Assembly (NCBI GenBank): GCA_005281725.1
Contig: SSBO01000003.1
Coordinates: 6,806,776 to 6,870,775 of the forward strand
Source: Wuchereria bancrofti
Lineage: Eukaryota > Nematoda > Chromadorea > Rhabditida > Onchocercidae
DNA length: 64,000 nt
Direction: 5' to 3'
Position numbers and translations under genes: made by a program. Below are positions 24,101-39,000 of the stretch, piece by piece; the first letter of the stretch is position 1, and the number at the start of each line of letters is the position of its first letter. The notes under the pieces are model-generated. The model was not told the origin of the DNA. It worked only from the letters and a program-made list of their open reading frames with translations, and ran no database searches.

Positions 24101-24702
24101 CCCTTTTTTCATCTAGCACAATTTGGTCACCTAATGGGTATGCGACATCTCCCTTAGCCACAGGAATGCTCCTGTAGATAACATAATGTTATCGTCATCG
24201 ATTTACTCAGGACCATCGACGAGTATCTTCATTAGCTTGGCGCTGTTGGCTAAATGGATGAGCTGCAGCACATAAATACATTTCACTGTTATTTAAAAAT
24301 AATTCTATTTGTAAATATATTCGATATTTTTGTCTACCACTTCCAATTTTATGTTATCATAACAATAAGCGATTTGTTGGATATCCTCAGAGGTGCTCTT
24401 ATTAATTTGTCCATTATCATTATCCTTGATTTTACCACAATCTTTAAATAGCTTCCCCTTAAAAACGTCATTTTGATGTAACATTATCATCAAACATTAT
24501 TTTGTCCTCTTAATTACTCATTGGTTATAAACGTTTAAAATATGCAATATAGCATCAGTTATTCTGTAATATAATCGATATTTAATCGAATAATCGATAT
24601 TTTTTCAGGCACTGTCCGTTCAAGAAAAAGGTTGTTTTAAAATTAAAATGCGGTGAACGAAGCAATAATGACAAAGAAAACAAAGATAATAAGAATGATT
24701 AA
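21189..24702 (+). CDS. nos: Nanos-type zinc-finger RNA regulator
   Basis: Six exons join in phase: 21189-21353, 21799-21926, 22503-22583, 22763-23150, 23766-23899 and 24609-24702, giving 329 residues. The N-terminus is very acidic (1-55); the middle (about 165-250) is rich in Pro, Ser and Asn and likely disordered. The C-terminal Nanos finger has C258-x2-C261-x9-H271-x4-C276 followed by PKL, then C285-x2-C288-x7-H296-x4-C301-P. The second knuckle has exact canonical spacing; the first is shorter than the usual C-x2-C-x12-H-x10-C. The basic tail (KKKVVLKLK) follows directly. Nanos proteins bind mRNA together with Pumilio-type proteins to repress translation in germ cells. Exon 4 is open past its GTAATG donor to a stop at 23172-23174, so intron retention would give a form without the finger. 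Which nematode nos paralogue this is cannot be told. Confidence 0.88.
24023..24091 (+). other. nos: Candidate 69-nt cassette exon inside the nanos finger
   Basis: Bounded by TTATTTCAG and GTAAGT within intron 5. It is a multiple of three, has no stop in the required phase, and would insert 23 residues (including LAWWFYN) between His296 and Cys301, breaking the second zinc knuckle. Confidence 0.45.
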
Positions 24703-26021
24703 AAGAACTTACTATTGCTGGAATTCATCTTCAAACCTTGAGTCATATAATAGATATGTGTTTTGTACATATCTTGTAAGTTCATTTCATTGTTGTTTAT
24801 TTCTTTCCTCTTCTACTTACTGCATCCTATTTCGTCTTGTATTGAAATAATTACTAACATCAGGGATACAGCATTTCTTTGTCACTACTCATTGCTTCAT
24901 CTGTTCTCTAAGTCCGACTGTAAAAATATGGAAATCCATTTGTAGGCCCTAAACAAAAGTCCAAACTTAAAAGTGAAAAATATTTTAAACACCAAACTCA
25001 ATAGATATCCAACAGGAATATTTCCTCTACTGTTTTCTATGTGTTTTCTGTTTTCAGGGTATAGTAGCAATTAGTTGCCCTATAAAATTATTTAAAAAAG
25101 CGCGAACTTAAAAAGAAGAGGAGAACAAAGGAATTATTTTTAATAATAAAAATTCGCTTTTTTTGAATTGTCAATAAAACCCTTTCTTTCTGAGTTGATA
25201 ATGGACTGCCAATACACTGATGCAACAAATGATAATCATTCATCGTTAAGAACTGATCATCTCATAATTCCGTTACATTAACTCATATATTCATGTATAG
25301 TTACTTATTAGTTTGTTTAAAATTATATCTATTTCCTTCATATTATAATTATAGTGTTACAAATAGCTACCACTCTTATCATCTGATTCTCATTATCAGT
25401 AACTGTAATGCAGTGACATGCAACCGTTCACTCCTCTGATTCTCATGTTTATATTCCAGTAATAAATGCGCCTAATGAATAATTGTGTGCTTTCTTATCA
25501 GTACACTTCATTTAATCAGTAATTACTTCAAACATTACAGCAATTGACATGTATAATTGCAACGCTTGAAGTAAATGTTGTCATAGCAATTTAGTCAACA
25601 AAGTTAAGATATTCAGCCGAAAGATGCGCTCAAGTTGAAGTTATCGAGTTTAAGTTGGAATCTTGTCGTAAGCCTAGATTAGCACAAGCCAATGAATCAG
25701 CGAATCTTAGGCTAACGCAAACCAATGAAAATTGACAGCTAGAAAACCTCCACTTCAACACAATTACAGTGTCCGCTCGTTCTCTCCCGTAATTGTGCTC
25801 CCAACCTTCCATCAACTGACTTCACTGTAATTTTGGGGTCTCGGAGTGATTCCCTGTGTACGATGTATTGTATGGTATTGAGATGGAATGTTTGTTGCAG
25901 GGAAACATGTTTTATGGTTTGTTCGGTTCGAGGGATTAGTGGTTCATACCTGGTGATACCTAAGGTGCGAGCGTACCCATGACTTGACTTAGTAACCATT
26001 GCTCGTAGTGTTATGAAGGTG
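24703..26021. other. nanos 3' UTR and RPT3 upstream region
   Basis: AATAAA motifs at 25145-25150 and 25173-25178 could end the nanos transcript. From 25.63 to 26.0 kb the sequence is richer in G+C and carries a minus-strand open frame of up to 86 codons (25739-25999) with no recognised domain, possibly a decayed repeat. Confidence 0.4.
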
Positions 26022-26031
26022 TTCTTTACAG
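26022..26031 (+). promoter_or_regulatory. rpt-3: Probable SL acceptor of rpt-3
   Basis: TTCTTTACAG lies 35 bases upstream of the ATG at 26067 and has no upstream partner exon. Confidence 0.45.
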
Positions 26032-26066
26032 GAAAAAAAGGATCATTCTAAAAACAAGAAGAAACA

Positions 26067-28957
<2,891 letters not shown>

Positions 28958-30092
28958 TTGCTTCAGAGTGAACTGCAGTCAGACTCTTAATTTCTTTTGG
29001 GTCCATTTCCGAAAATGTAGATGTGTACTAGCGTTTTAATATTATAGTGTGCACAGCTTCTTTTTCTTTTAACCAGAAATAAAGTGTGGAAGAAATTAAG
29101 CAGAATTAATCCGATTTAGAAGTTTTATTTTACCTTAATTTCCTTTCCCTCTTTTTTCAATGGCAAAATCCGTTTTCAGTATTCATATTTCTGTTGTGCT
29201 GCTGTCACTCAAACAATTGTCTCCGTTGTAAAATAACGCCTTTACAATATGTGAATGTAATCTTAATGAATAAATTTTCATTGAAGTATTTCCGGAAATT
29301 CTATCAATTCTCAGCGAAGCAATTGTGCACGCGTTGAAGAAAATTATCGATATATTTTTCCTAAATTGAAGTTTTCTTTTCTCTCAAATTGGCTGTGAAA
29401 AGTAGTCCAGGGGCTCTTCATCAACATATAACACACATTATTCGCCCATTTCAACTGCGATATTAAGAAAGATATGTTTGGTCAGTAGGGTCGTTTTTAC
29501 CCACATGTAATGTTTAAGATGGGAGGAACCTGTTGGTATTGTCTTGCACCTGCAGATTGGACTTCGCAAGTAAAAGTGAAGCGTAGAATGAGTTTTCTAA
29601 TTTCCTTCTTTAAAATGGATTGAGTACGAATCTATATTTTACTGAGAATCAGGTGAACAGTTGTGCGGGAATATGCTAGTGAAGTTGATTGATCATTTGC
29701 ATTTCAATTTTTGATAGGGTTCTCCATGTACTTAGGAATTGTATTTGCAGTGACTAATTGAATCCCGGATGTTAGATTTTTGGTCCTGTTATGTTATAGA
29801 CCGACTCAGTTGAAGTAGTTCTGCCTAAGCTGTCTGTAGACAACATTCGCTTGCTTCCGATACAAAAGGTAGAGTAATGCAGAGGATTCTTCTCTTGTTC
29901 CATAGAAGCGAAGAGATACAGCATAATATAAAGCAAGGGATATCTTCCAGTTCGAAGCAACTTTAATCAAGCTCATTACTGGTAACATTGAGACGTTTTT
30001 CGATGAAGACTGTGCAACTGTTCAAAATTAAATGATCTTTTTTCCAGTTTCAAGCTTGGGCGCGATTCAGTGTTTGTGTGATTGTTTGGGCG
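28958..30092. other. rpt-3 3' UTR and upstream region of the SUZ gene
   Basis: Contains the rpt-3 poly(A) signal and then about 0.8 kb without exons. G+C rises just before the start codon at 30093. Possible acceptors at 30047 and 30069 could serve SL addition or a short 5' UTR. Confidence 0.4.
29078..29083 (+). terminator. rpt-3: Poly(A) signal of rpt-3
   Basis: AATAAA 121 nt past the stop codon; the first such motif downstream. Confidence 0.55.
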
Positions 30093-33000
30093 ATGACAGA
30101 TAGTCATAAGGGGGGTGCCAAGAACGAAAATGTAGCCGACAGCTGGGAAGAGGCTGGCGACGAGGTAAGTACGCCTTTGTGCATCGTCTAATATTTAATT
30201 TGTTGTTTAAATCATAGGTTAGCTTTCATCAGTGACTTTTTTTTTTGTTTTTCACACTGAAGTCTTGGGACTAATTGGATCTATTTAAATATCTGTGCCA
30301 TTGACATAGTAAACAATAAAACCAGTTTAAGCAACCACAATGCACTGCTGATTTTTTTTAACCATTTGCTATTTTGGTGCGTAGAAATCAGATGCATAGA
30401 CCAGTTGCCCTTAAAATGGTTGTCATATGCATAAAGCACTAATGCATAACTTATAGTCTACATTATGATAATTGAAAATTTAATATGCCGAATAACACTA
30501 ACCTGAAAATATGAAGATTCATTAAACAACGTAGTAAGATAATGTTGAGTGATTGGTAGTCAAGTTCAGTGAATATAAAATAAAAAAGAGTCGGTATGAG
30601 CAAAATTCTCATTAATTAGATCAATGACTAATCTAGGCGCCTTTTTCGACCTATTCTGATGAGATAGGGTAATCCATCCATTTGTATTAGTCTATATAAT
30701 CAACGAAACAATGACTAGGAGATCGAAACATCTGCTGAAATTGCTTGAAAAGAGAGATGAGTTGATCATTGCTCAAATGGATTTTATTAATTTTTGCAAC
30801 GATCGGGGTAACGATTTGGATTCTATCCATATTGTGGTGAACGATTATAAGGATAGACTTAAGGAAGAAAATTTGTACTTACGCCAAAGAATGTGGGAAG
30901 AGGGTTGGCGTTTTTATGATTTTTATCTCGTTGATCCATATGGTAATTATTATCCGTTTCACTGGGGATTGGATCGGGAACCGGAACCATCTGAATTTTA
31001 TTATTTTAACACGGTAATTTTTTTGTGGGTTTATTTGTATTTCCTTTTTTATTGTAATTTATAAGAATTATATTTATTTTTTAAGTACAACTTGTGGCAG
31101 AAATAGCGGTAATGGTCAGATATTCTTTGCATCTAGTCATAATAAATAAAAATTACTCATGAGACTTTAGAGACAGAGGTAATCCATCCATTTTTAATTT
31201 TATTGACTGGATTCAAAAAAGATAACCGTCTATATCTTACAACACGCTTAATTCAAATTTAAATCATTTACAGGAGAAGGGAAGATGGTTCAATAAACAT
31301 GAAGGTGTAAATAAACAATTTCTGAGAGCGATAAGGAAAAGAGAGCATGAGATATTGAAAGCCAGGGCAACTGGAATGTCAACACTACAAGTATTTTGAC
31401 TGGGGATTGTTTACTGAATCAAACTTAAATTTAGGAGAATAGTCACCCTGGAGGCTTTTGCTAAACATAGTTTTAATAACTCCAATACATTTTAGCAGTA
31501 TCACTTTTAGTATACTGAGGACCTGCGTAGGATGGAAATTTTATCATTTATTGCAGATTAATCAGTTTTCTAAAACCTAGTCTTTCTAAATTTATTTTAA
31601 TTCAGCTAAAAGTTTTTTTTAAGGCCACGGAAAAATTTTTCGATGAACGTAAGAAAGAAATTGAGGCGAAAAAGCAAAAAGAAGAAGAGATGTGGAGAGC
31701 AAGAGAAGCAGCACAGCAAATGCAGGAACAGGGCTCGAAGTTAGCATTTTAAGATTGAAAACCAAAAAATTTCAGTGTAAATTAGTAGATTATCTCATAT
31801 TCCCTATCCGCAGTTTCCATCATTTGCTGTTTGTATTTCACTTTGATGTCTAACCAAGTCATAGTAGATTATATCATACTTTCTGACGTTCATCCAATTA
31901 TAGTTTCGATAAACCAGCTTTTCAAATTCTGAAACGTCCACAAGGATGTGAAACGCAGTCGTCATCTTCGCAGCACGATATGGCAAAACTTGAGGAAAAA
32001 ACAAAGACAATGACTCTTCAAGTAAAGATTTTATGTTTTTTTGAATTTTCTAATTCGGGGAAGCCAGAACCATACGAATGCTGACTAACATGGGGAAATT
32101 TTTGCTCACATTTGTTAAAGATTGATATAGTCGAAATAAGTCACAGGTACTATGACATTATTGTCGAACATCGTTTGATAAGGAGGGATTTACTTTGGAA
32201 TTCCTGCTCGCTTTAAAAGTTCCAGTGTGTATAGCTTGAGTTAGAACAGTGAAAATTTTTCTTGTAAATCCACTCAATGGGTATACTAATCAATTTTATA
32301 AGAAAGGATTTTTATTGCTGCTTGAAAATGAGAATCCACATAATTTACGGTATTGTATGTTCGGTTAAAATATTGCTGCAAAGGGTTATCTTTTTCAAAA
32401 CAATATTGGCATGAATCTGAACAAAGGAAATTGGGGTCCTTATACGAAACTGTCATTTTAGGATTTCTAAAAATTGCGTAATGTGGTTCCTTATTTAAAT
32501 TTTGATCTAGAGAATAAAGAAGTAATGCCACTTAACTGACTAAATCTTTAAAAAATAAATCGTTGTTCTTACCGTTCCTTTATTATTCCGGACATGATCT
32601 TCATAAAAAAGGCTTGGGTTACTATGACGGGAAAGAAGTAGAAATAAAAGTACTAATCTCATGGATGAAAAAACTGGTTTGCTGCTATCTCTTTTAAGTT
32701 AAACCAACAAGATTATTAATGCGGTTTTAATATGTTTTCAGGAAAGGGAGGCAGCATATCTGCAAGCACGAGAAAGAATATTTGGGGGTGTTTATAGGGT
32801 CGAGGAGGATCAAGATTTAGCTTTTGATCAGATGGTCCGCAGTGCAGGTAGTTGCGTCCCAACAGGTGTGCCACTGCCCCATCCATCATATCATGCACCG
32901 AATCCGCGACCTAGACTACCAGTTATGATGAGGACACCAAGACCTCCACTGTATCAACAGCCACTCCCATTAGGTAAACTGATTTCTGTTTTTGTAGTTG

Positions 33001-33910
33001 TTTTGACAATATCCATTAAATAGAGTAATTAGAATGATGCTGCAGTTAGTATCATGAGTCTCTTTCGAAAAAATGTGGGATTTAGGCGTTTACCACACAG
33101 ATTATAAAGGATGCATCAAACATGAACCGCGAATATGATTGGTACTCTAGTGATCTATAATTTCCAATCATTTTATCTACTTTGTCTTTTTTCCAAAAAT
33201 GATTACTGGGAACTAATCGTGAATAAAATCACATTTCCAGGTATACCACCGTTTAGGATACCACCACCTCCACCAGGTGCCTATACACCATCTTTACCTC
33301 CTGTTTCGCAGCAAAGGTTTCCAGTAGCTGGAATGCAACATGCACCGAATACTCAACTACAACGTCTTCCGTATTTCGATTCTAGAATTCCGCCTCCTGC
33401 AGCACCACCACCTCCTTTTATGGGACAGAACCTAGGACAGAATCTGATTGGTATGAATCCAGCATTCAGCGATCCTACAAGAAATAATCCTGTACCTTAC
33501 GGGTAAGTTGATCTCTTTTCCGGAGCATCGCCAAAAAAAAAAAAAGAAAAATGAAAAAAAAAAAATGAGAAAGATCTGCAATGCGTTTAAAGTTAATGAA
33601 GCTACGAAGAACAACGGAGCTAATTCTGATGTTGGTCAGATGTGGTTTTCCATACTTGTGTCTCTATGGCACCAATAAAATGTTGTTTTCTTTGTGGGAA
33701 AGAGGGAGAAACTCTAACAGAAAAAAGCATGTTAATTTTTATTTACATTTTGCACACGTTTACTTCAATTGCTAATGAACGGTTGGCTTAAATTTGGCTG
33801 ATCCGCATATATATATTCAATTATTTGATTTCAGACGCCCACCTACTCAGCTATTATCACAGAATCAGTTTACACTTTCGTTCAGCGATCAGTCGAGTCG
33901 ATTTTACTGA
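30093..33910 (+). CDS. SUZ-domain protein, SZRD1-like (one exon unresolved)
   Basis: Supported exons: 30093-30164 (start), 31904-32021, 32742-32973, 33241-33502 and 33835-33910 (stop). Exon 1 carries DSWEEAGDE, matching the conserved N-terminal block of SZRD1. The next found exon has FDKPAFQILKRP, matching its ILKRP block, and 32742 onward has QEREAAYLQARERIFGG, the SUZ motif. The C-terminal half is a proline-rich extension (IPPPPPG, PPPAAPPPP) absent from the short vertebrate SZRD1. SUZ motifs bind RNA and often sit next to R3H domains; none is seen here. Exon 1 ends in phase 0 but the 31904 exon needs two preceding bases, so an exon of length 3n+2 is missing or its acceptor differs. A separate three-exon gene lies in that gap. 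Alternatively exon 1 and the later exons could be separate genes, but both match one family in order. Confidence 0.75.
30711..31752 (+). CDS. Orphan coiled-coil protein nested in the SUZ gene
   Basis: Three exons join in phase 0: 30711-31013, 31274-31390 and 31624-31752, giving 182 residues. I do not recognise the family. It starts MTRRSKHLLKLLEKRDELI, a basic amphipathic helix, followed by a helical stretch. A tyrosine-rich segment (about 74-100, with DPYGNYYPFHWGLD) precedes a long charged helix (about 100-175, with KKEIEAKKQKEEEMW), probably a coiled coil. No signal peptide or membrane segment is seen. The gene lies on the same strand within the 1.7-kb gap between two exons of the SUZ gene and has its own start and stop. 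An acceptor AG about 20 bases before the ATG could accept an SL. The basic start might be a mitochondrial presequence, which is speculation. Its phase does not fit splicing from SUZ exon 1. Confidence 0.7.
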
Positions 33911-35851
33911 TTTTTTCCTCGGAGTCGTATATTTGTTCATTTATCCTTTATTCCAATTTTATTTGTTGAATCCTTGATCGGTATTTTCCAGCCCTTAAGA
34001 AATCTTCATAACCATAAGGATAAGAAACAGTTGTTACAGACTACTGTTGTTTAACTGTTCTTTAAATGCTATAAAATTTAATTCAAAGTAATCCTTCGAA
34101 GGCGTGGGTCTACAAATATTGTTACTTATGCAAAAGAAATATTCTTTACCAATTCCGGAATAGGGAACAATGAGTTCAGTCAAAAAAAAAAAAATCTCTT
34201 ATCTCTACTTTAACTTTTTCCGTCATTTGCATGCTAGGATTGGGATGCTTTGCAGAAATATAATTAATATAAATCGTTTGCCTTGTGTTTGTGTAGTCAG
34301 GGCTTATCATTAACGAGCCATAATTATTAAATTTTCCCTTTTCAAAAGAGATAGTACTTGCATTTACTTCGTTATACATTTACGAGCAAATCTTTTTTCT
34401 ATTCTTGCAATACATATGTGGCTGGAATAGATCTGGCTTTACTACTGTGATCAATTGGTTCCTCTTTTTCCCTTAATTAATGGAACAAAGAAACAAAGGT
34501 GCAAATACATAATGGCTCATAGTGAAAATATCACTGATGCAGTCATTTCCTGATCACATTTATGTTTTTTTCTTTGTGTTGTATGATTTTACTCACACTA
34601 ATAGATACAGGACAAATCATCTCCAAAATAATACGATCCGGATTATACGTTGTGGGAGATGCATGTTCTGCACATTAACACTTACCCATTGTTCAGAACA
34701 CACATAGTATTCTTTTCCTAACAAACATGTTGGCCTTAAGACATCGTTCCATACTTTGTGTCATGCAAGACGTTGTTCTAATGTTTCATTATATTTGAAG
34801 CAAACATTCGTTCGAAATAAACTGGACATTGTAGATATCAGTCATATATTACGGGACATAGTTCATTTAAATTGCACTTAGTTTCTTCTCTATGCATTTC
34901 AAGCGAAGCAGTTGGAGTAGTTTCACTATGAATTGTAGGAAGGTCTATAAGTAACAATATTTAATATTCTATTTGGGAAAATTTCTTTTTTGAAAGAAGA
35001 AACTTTCTTTCAATTCAGAAATCTCACGTTTCTGAATGTTGACCATGATAACGAGGAAATTTTCGGTTGTGAAATGATCTGTTGGTGTTTGGCCTTTTGT
35101 TTTCCGTCACATGAATTTCATGTATTCTTTATCAAACTGTTCGTGTATTGTTCGTTTTGGTTTTTTCTTGACAAATAAATGTTTCAGTGATTAATTTAGA
35201 TTAACGAAAGGGCGAGAGAGTGGTGAAGATGAGACTTTTTCTGCACTTTGCTTCATCCAATATTACATGCATGCCATATGTCAATTCTTTTGTGCATACT
35301 TTTGTTTAGCAATAATTGAGATCGAATAATATTAATACCGAATAAGTAGAACTGCCACTCTCTTTGTCATGCAATCCTCATAACTTATTCATTCATTCTA
35401 TCTCTACACCTACCTCTTTAAACATTATTACCGGCTATTTTTTTCCTTTTCAAATTCAATTTTAAATCATATTGAAATTTTACAATGAACCTTCCAACTT
35501 TTGGAGCAGTCTTTTTATTCCCAGTAATATGTTCCACATCCTTAGTAGTATACTTTTTTCTTAAAAATTTTTATTTCCTTTAAAATTTTTAGTAACATTT
35601 TTATTTTTACTAATATATATGTGAGGATTTAATAATACTTTTTCTTTATTCCGTTACTGTTACTTCTATAATCATCAGTTAGGTAAAATAGTAATGAGTA
35701 ATCGCAATAGAGTGAAGCGGAGCGTTTAAATTTGTTGATGACAAATGGTCTTTAATTGGTCGTTTGTCCTTCCATATGCATCTATGTTTACTGACTCACT
35801 GCTCAGGTATCGTTGTCAATTCTTCCTTGAAATTGGTAGCAGATTTAAGAT

Positions 35852-36040
35852 TACATATCCAAAGTTAAGATATTTAGGATTATTTATTTAAGTTCATATT
35901 AAAGCTGTTTAAGATTTAAATTGTTTAAGGTTGTATTTAAAGTTAATCGTTATACATTTAAGGTTATTTGAGGTCATTCATCTAAGATTATTTAAATTTA
36001 GAACCATTCAAGGCATATTTAAGATCTATGAATGTTTAAG
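35852..36040. repeat. Degenerate short repeat rich in TTTAAGRTT
   Basis: The motif TTTAAG/ATTTAAG with a following TTATTT recurs many times with variable spacing across about 190 bp, giving a periodic look without exact units. Confidence 0.5.
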
Positions 36041-39000
36041 TTCATATATATTTTTTTATTTTTTAAATTATTTGAAATTGTTTTATTTAAAGTGGAGTAA
36101 GAAAAAATGTTTTGATAGTTTTGTGAAGTATATAGTAATAAGAAATTATTCATTCATGAAATTAAAAAAGTGCTGAGTAAAAGAAAGTAGAGTAATCAAA
36201 ATGATTTAGAATAATTATTATGAATTAAGGATAAAACTTGCACCCCCCTTCAGTCAGTCGATTTATTATTCCAAAATGATGAATTACTTTAGTAGCTCAA
36301 TATGTGGTATTTGATTACAATTTATATTAATTGAATATGGCTACTTTCATAAATTGAACTAATTGTTTTTCTTAGAAGAAACAGCAGCAAGAATCAATTT
36401 CAAAAAATTTTTTTGGAAATTTCTCATTGCGATAAATGAAATGGTTAAATATTTTAAGTAAAAATAAGTTTTCTATCTTAATAATTTTCACCATAAAGAC
36501 TTTATTATTAATAACATAATCAACGAAGAAGTGTGAGATAAAATAAAGCGGAATAATCATTTCAGGTTAAGTGCAACAGGAACAAAATAAAATACAGATC
36601 AAGCTGTAATTAGTTAGGATTTGGAAATTGATTTTGAGTCAAGTATTTGGGATATGAGTTGTGCCTATCGATGAATGTAAGCTATTAAAGAAGCAAAAGA
36701 AAAAATGCTGCATCGAAAATTTAGAATTTTATAAATAATTGGGATAAGGAAAGTGTTGCAAGCAGAAATTCCATAATGAATCCAAATGGAAAGAGTGTTC
36801 ACGACATCTGTGAAATGTACTAAGGTTTCTTTGCCTTTCTCTATTGGAAGCATTAATTATCGGCTATAAAACAGAACAATAAATATAGCTTTCATCGTAA
36901 AAATATATCGAATACCATTATCAAAATCATTGATTATCATTTGAGAACTTAAAATTAAGTTCGAAAAATTATTTTACGAAATTATAAATGAATTAATGAA
37001 ATTTAATTTGCAGCGTTAGGTGCTTGCTTTATTAGTACAAGCTTTTTATTTATATTGCTTACATTGTATTAAATGGAAATTTTTGAGAATTTAATTGGGA
37101 TCAATTTATAATCAGTTCCTCGTATTGATTTTAATTTTTAAACTTCGGTATTATCTTCTTGAAATAGCATTGTGAAACTAATACTTTTTAATGATTTGTC
37201 AGCAGGAATAAACCATTCCAAGGAATTTATTCTCTAACAGTTGCTACCTAAACATGTCGGATATGTCATCTATAAGAAATGGTCATAAAATCTCCTATGA
37301 TTATCCAAATGATTTCTTGGCCTTATTCCCTTGATGGAAGGCAGTGCAGTTATTTATTCTAAGGTTTTTCTTTTTTGTTCATTTTATTTTACTGTTATAT
37401 TTAGATTTCTTGGCCTAACACACTTAAATTTTGCATCACAATTTAAGATCTAAGAACAAAGAATGAATTAATGTTCCGATGATAAGGAAGACCGGCTAAT
37501 GGTCATATTGTATATACGAGAAGGATAATGTGAGCTTAATTACTGGAACACTTAGAATATCAATAAAATTGTCGAAATTATCTGAAGTAATCACTTGAAA
37601 GAAATAAAAAATAATGATAAAATTAACTGATAAATGATTAGTTTTCTTTTCAACTCATTAGATGTTATTGACCACAAGGCTTCGATATTTCATTGTTCAG
37701 TTTAAATGGATGGGAAAGTACAAAACTGTCGCCTTCATCCTAAGTGATTTGCAAAGATTTGTAATTATTCGGTTACTACTACTAATAATACTAATGTTCT
37801 CTCTCATCTTTTAATATTATATCAAACTTCATTTATGAACTCTTATTTGTCCAAAAATCTCGTCCATATTACTACTTACAAAACTCAATCCAATTTCCAG
37901 CATGAAAGTGGGTTAAGCACGCAAATTGATCATATATTGTTTATCTTGACTTAAAATTGATCATGTTTTAAGATCAGAAGATACTTCTGATATAGCAATA
38001 ATATCCAGCACGACAGATAAAAGAAAATAAGCAATTTTCATAGAAAATTTAGGAAAATATAGAAAAAATCAATTAAAATCACAGCAGTTCCTATAAATTT
38101 GTCATTCGAGACATCACCCAACTTTTTTTGGTATAACTGTTCTTTCGAGAATTCCTCTATTTTCTTGCTGTTCGGTTAATTTTTAGGATACGATGCTCAT
38201 ATATTCAAAAAGACCTACTTTTTGTGGTATTACTTGCATGTTGTGACAGAAACAATGACTTAATTAATCAAAATAATAGTAATTTGGAGTTTTTTTCTCA
38301 TTAAAACATCCTTCGACAAAACAAAATTCTCATCAAATTATAATTAAAATTGAAATGAAATATAAGGATGTATAGACAATAAATAAATGTGCAAGAAATT
38401 AAAGATGAGCCACCAATTCGAGGGGTATTTAGCTTTCCGGAAAGAACTAAATGCTATAATTACTGTTACTGATATTAAAAAATATCTTCAAGTGTCTCAT
38501 TCAAGAAAATACCTCATTAACTAGTTGGGAAAGAAAAAATTAAAATTCAAAAAATTCTGACAATTTATAATAATGTCTGATTTCATCCTTTTTGTGGTCA
38601 TTTTTTTCAACGTAGAAATTTCAATCTAATATTTATTTAATCACTGATCATATGCCTTTTGTTATATGCTTCCTTGAATTTTCTAGTATTGTTTCGTCTC
38701 ATTTTTTTAAGTTTAACACTTTAAGTTAGAAGTTATTCTAAATTAAGAGAAACTCAATCTCATATGCCACATTGTACTTATAAACAACAAATTAAGTTGT
38801 TCCAAATTAAAAAATCCATCTTCAGATTTGCAGAGATCAACCAGAAATAGGTTATTTTATATTGTCTACTTAGTATTATTATCATTTCTAATTTTAAAGC
38901 ATTTCTAATTTTGTAATATTAAGGAAGACCACAATTTCGAGAATGTCTTGGAATATAGGTATGACCAAAAATGAAAAAGAAAAATAGTATTTCTACAAAA

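Noticed and set aside
25921..25945. tRNA-like GGTTCGAGG box
   Set aside because: No matching acceptor stem or A-box at the right distance.
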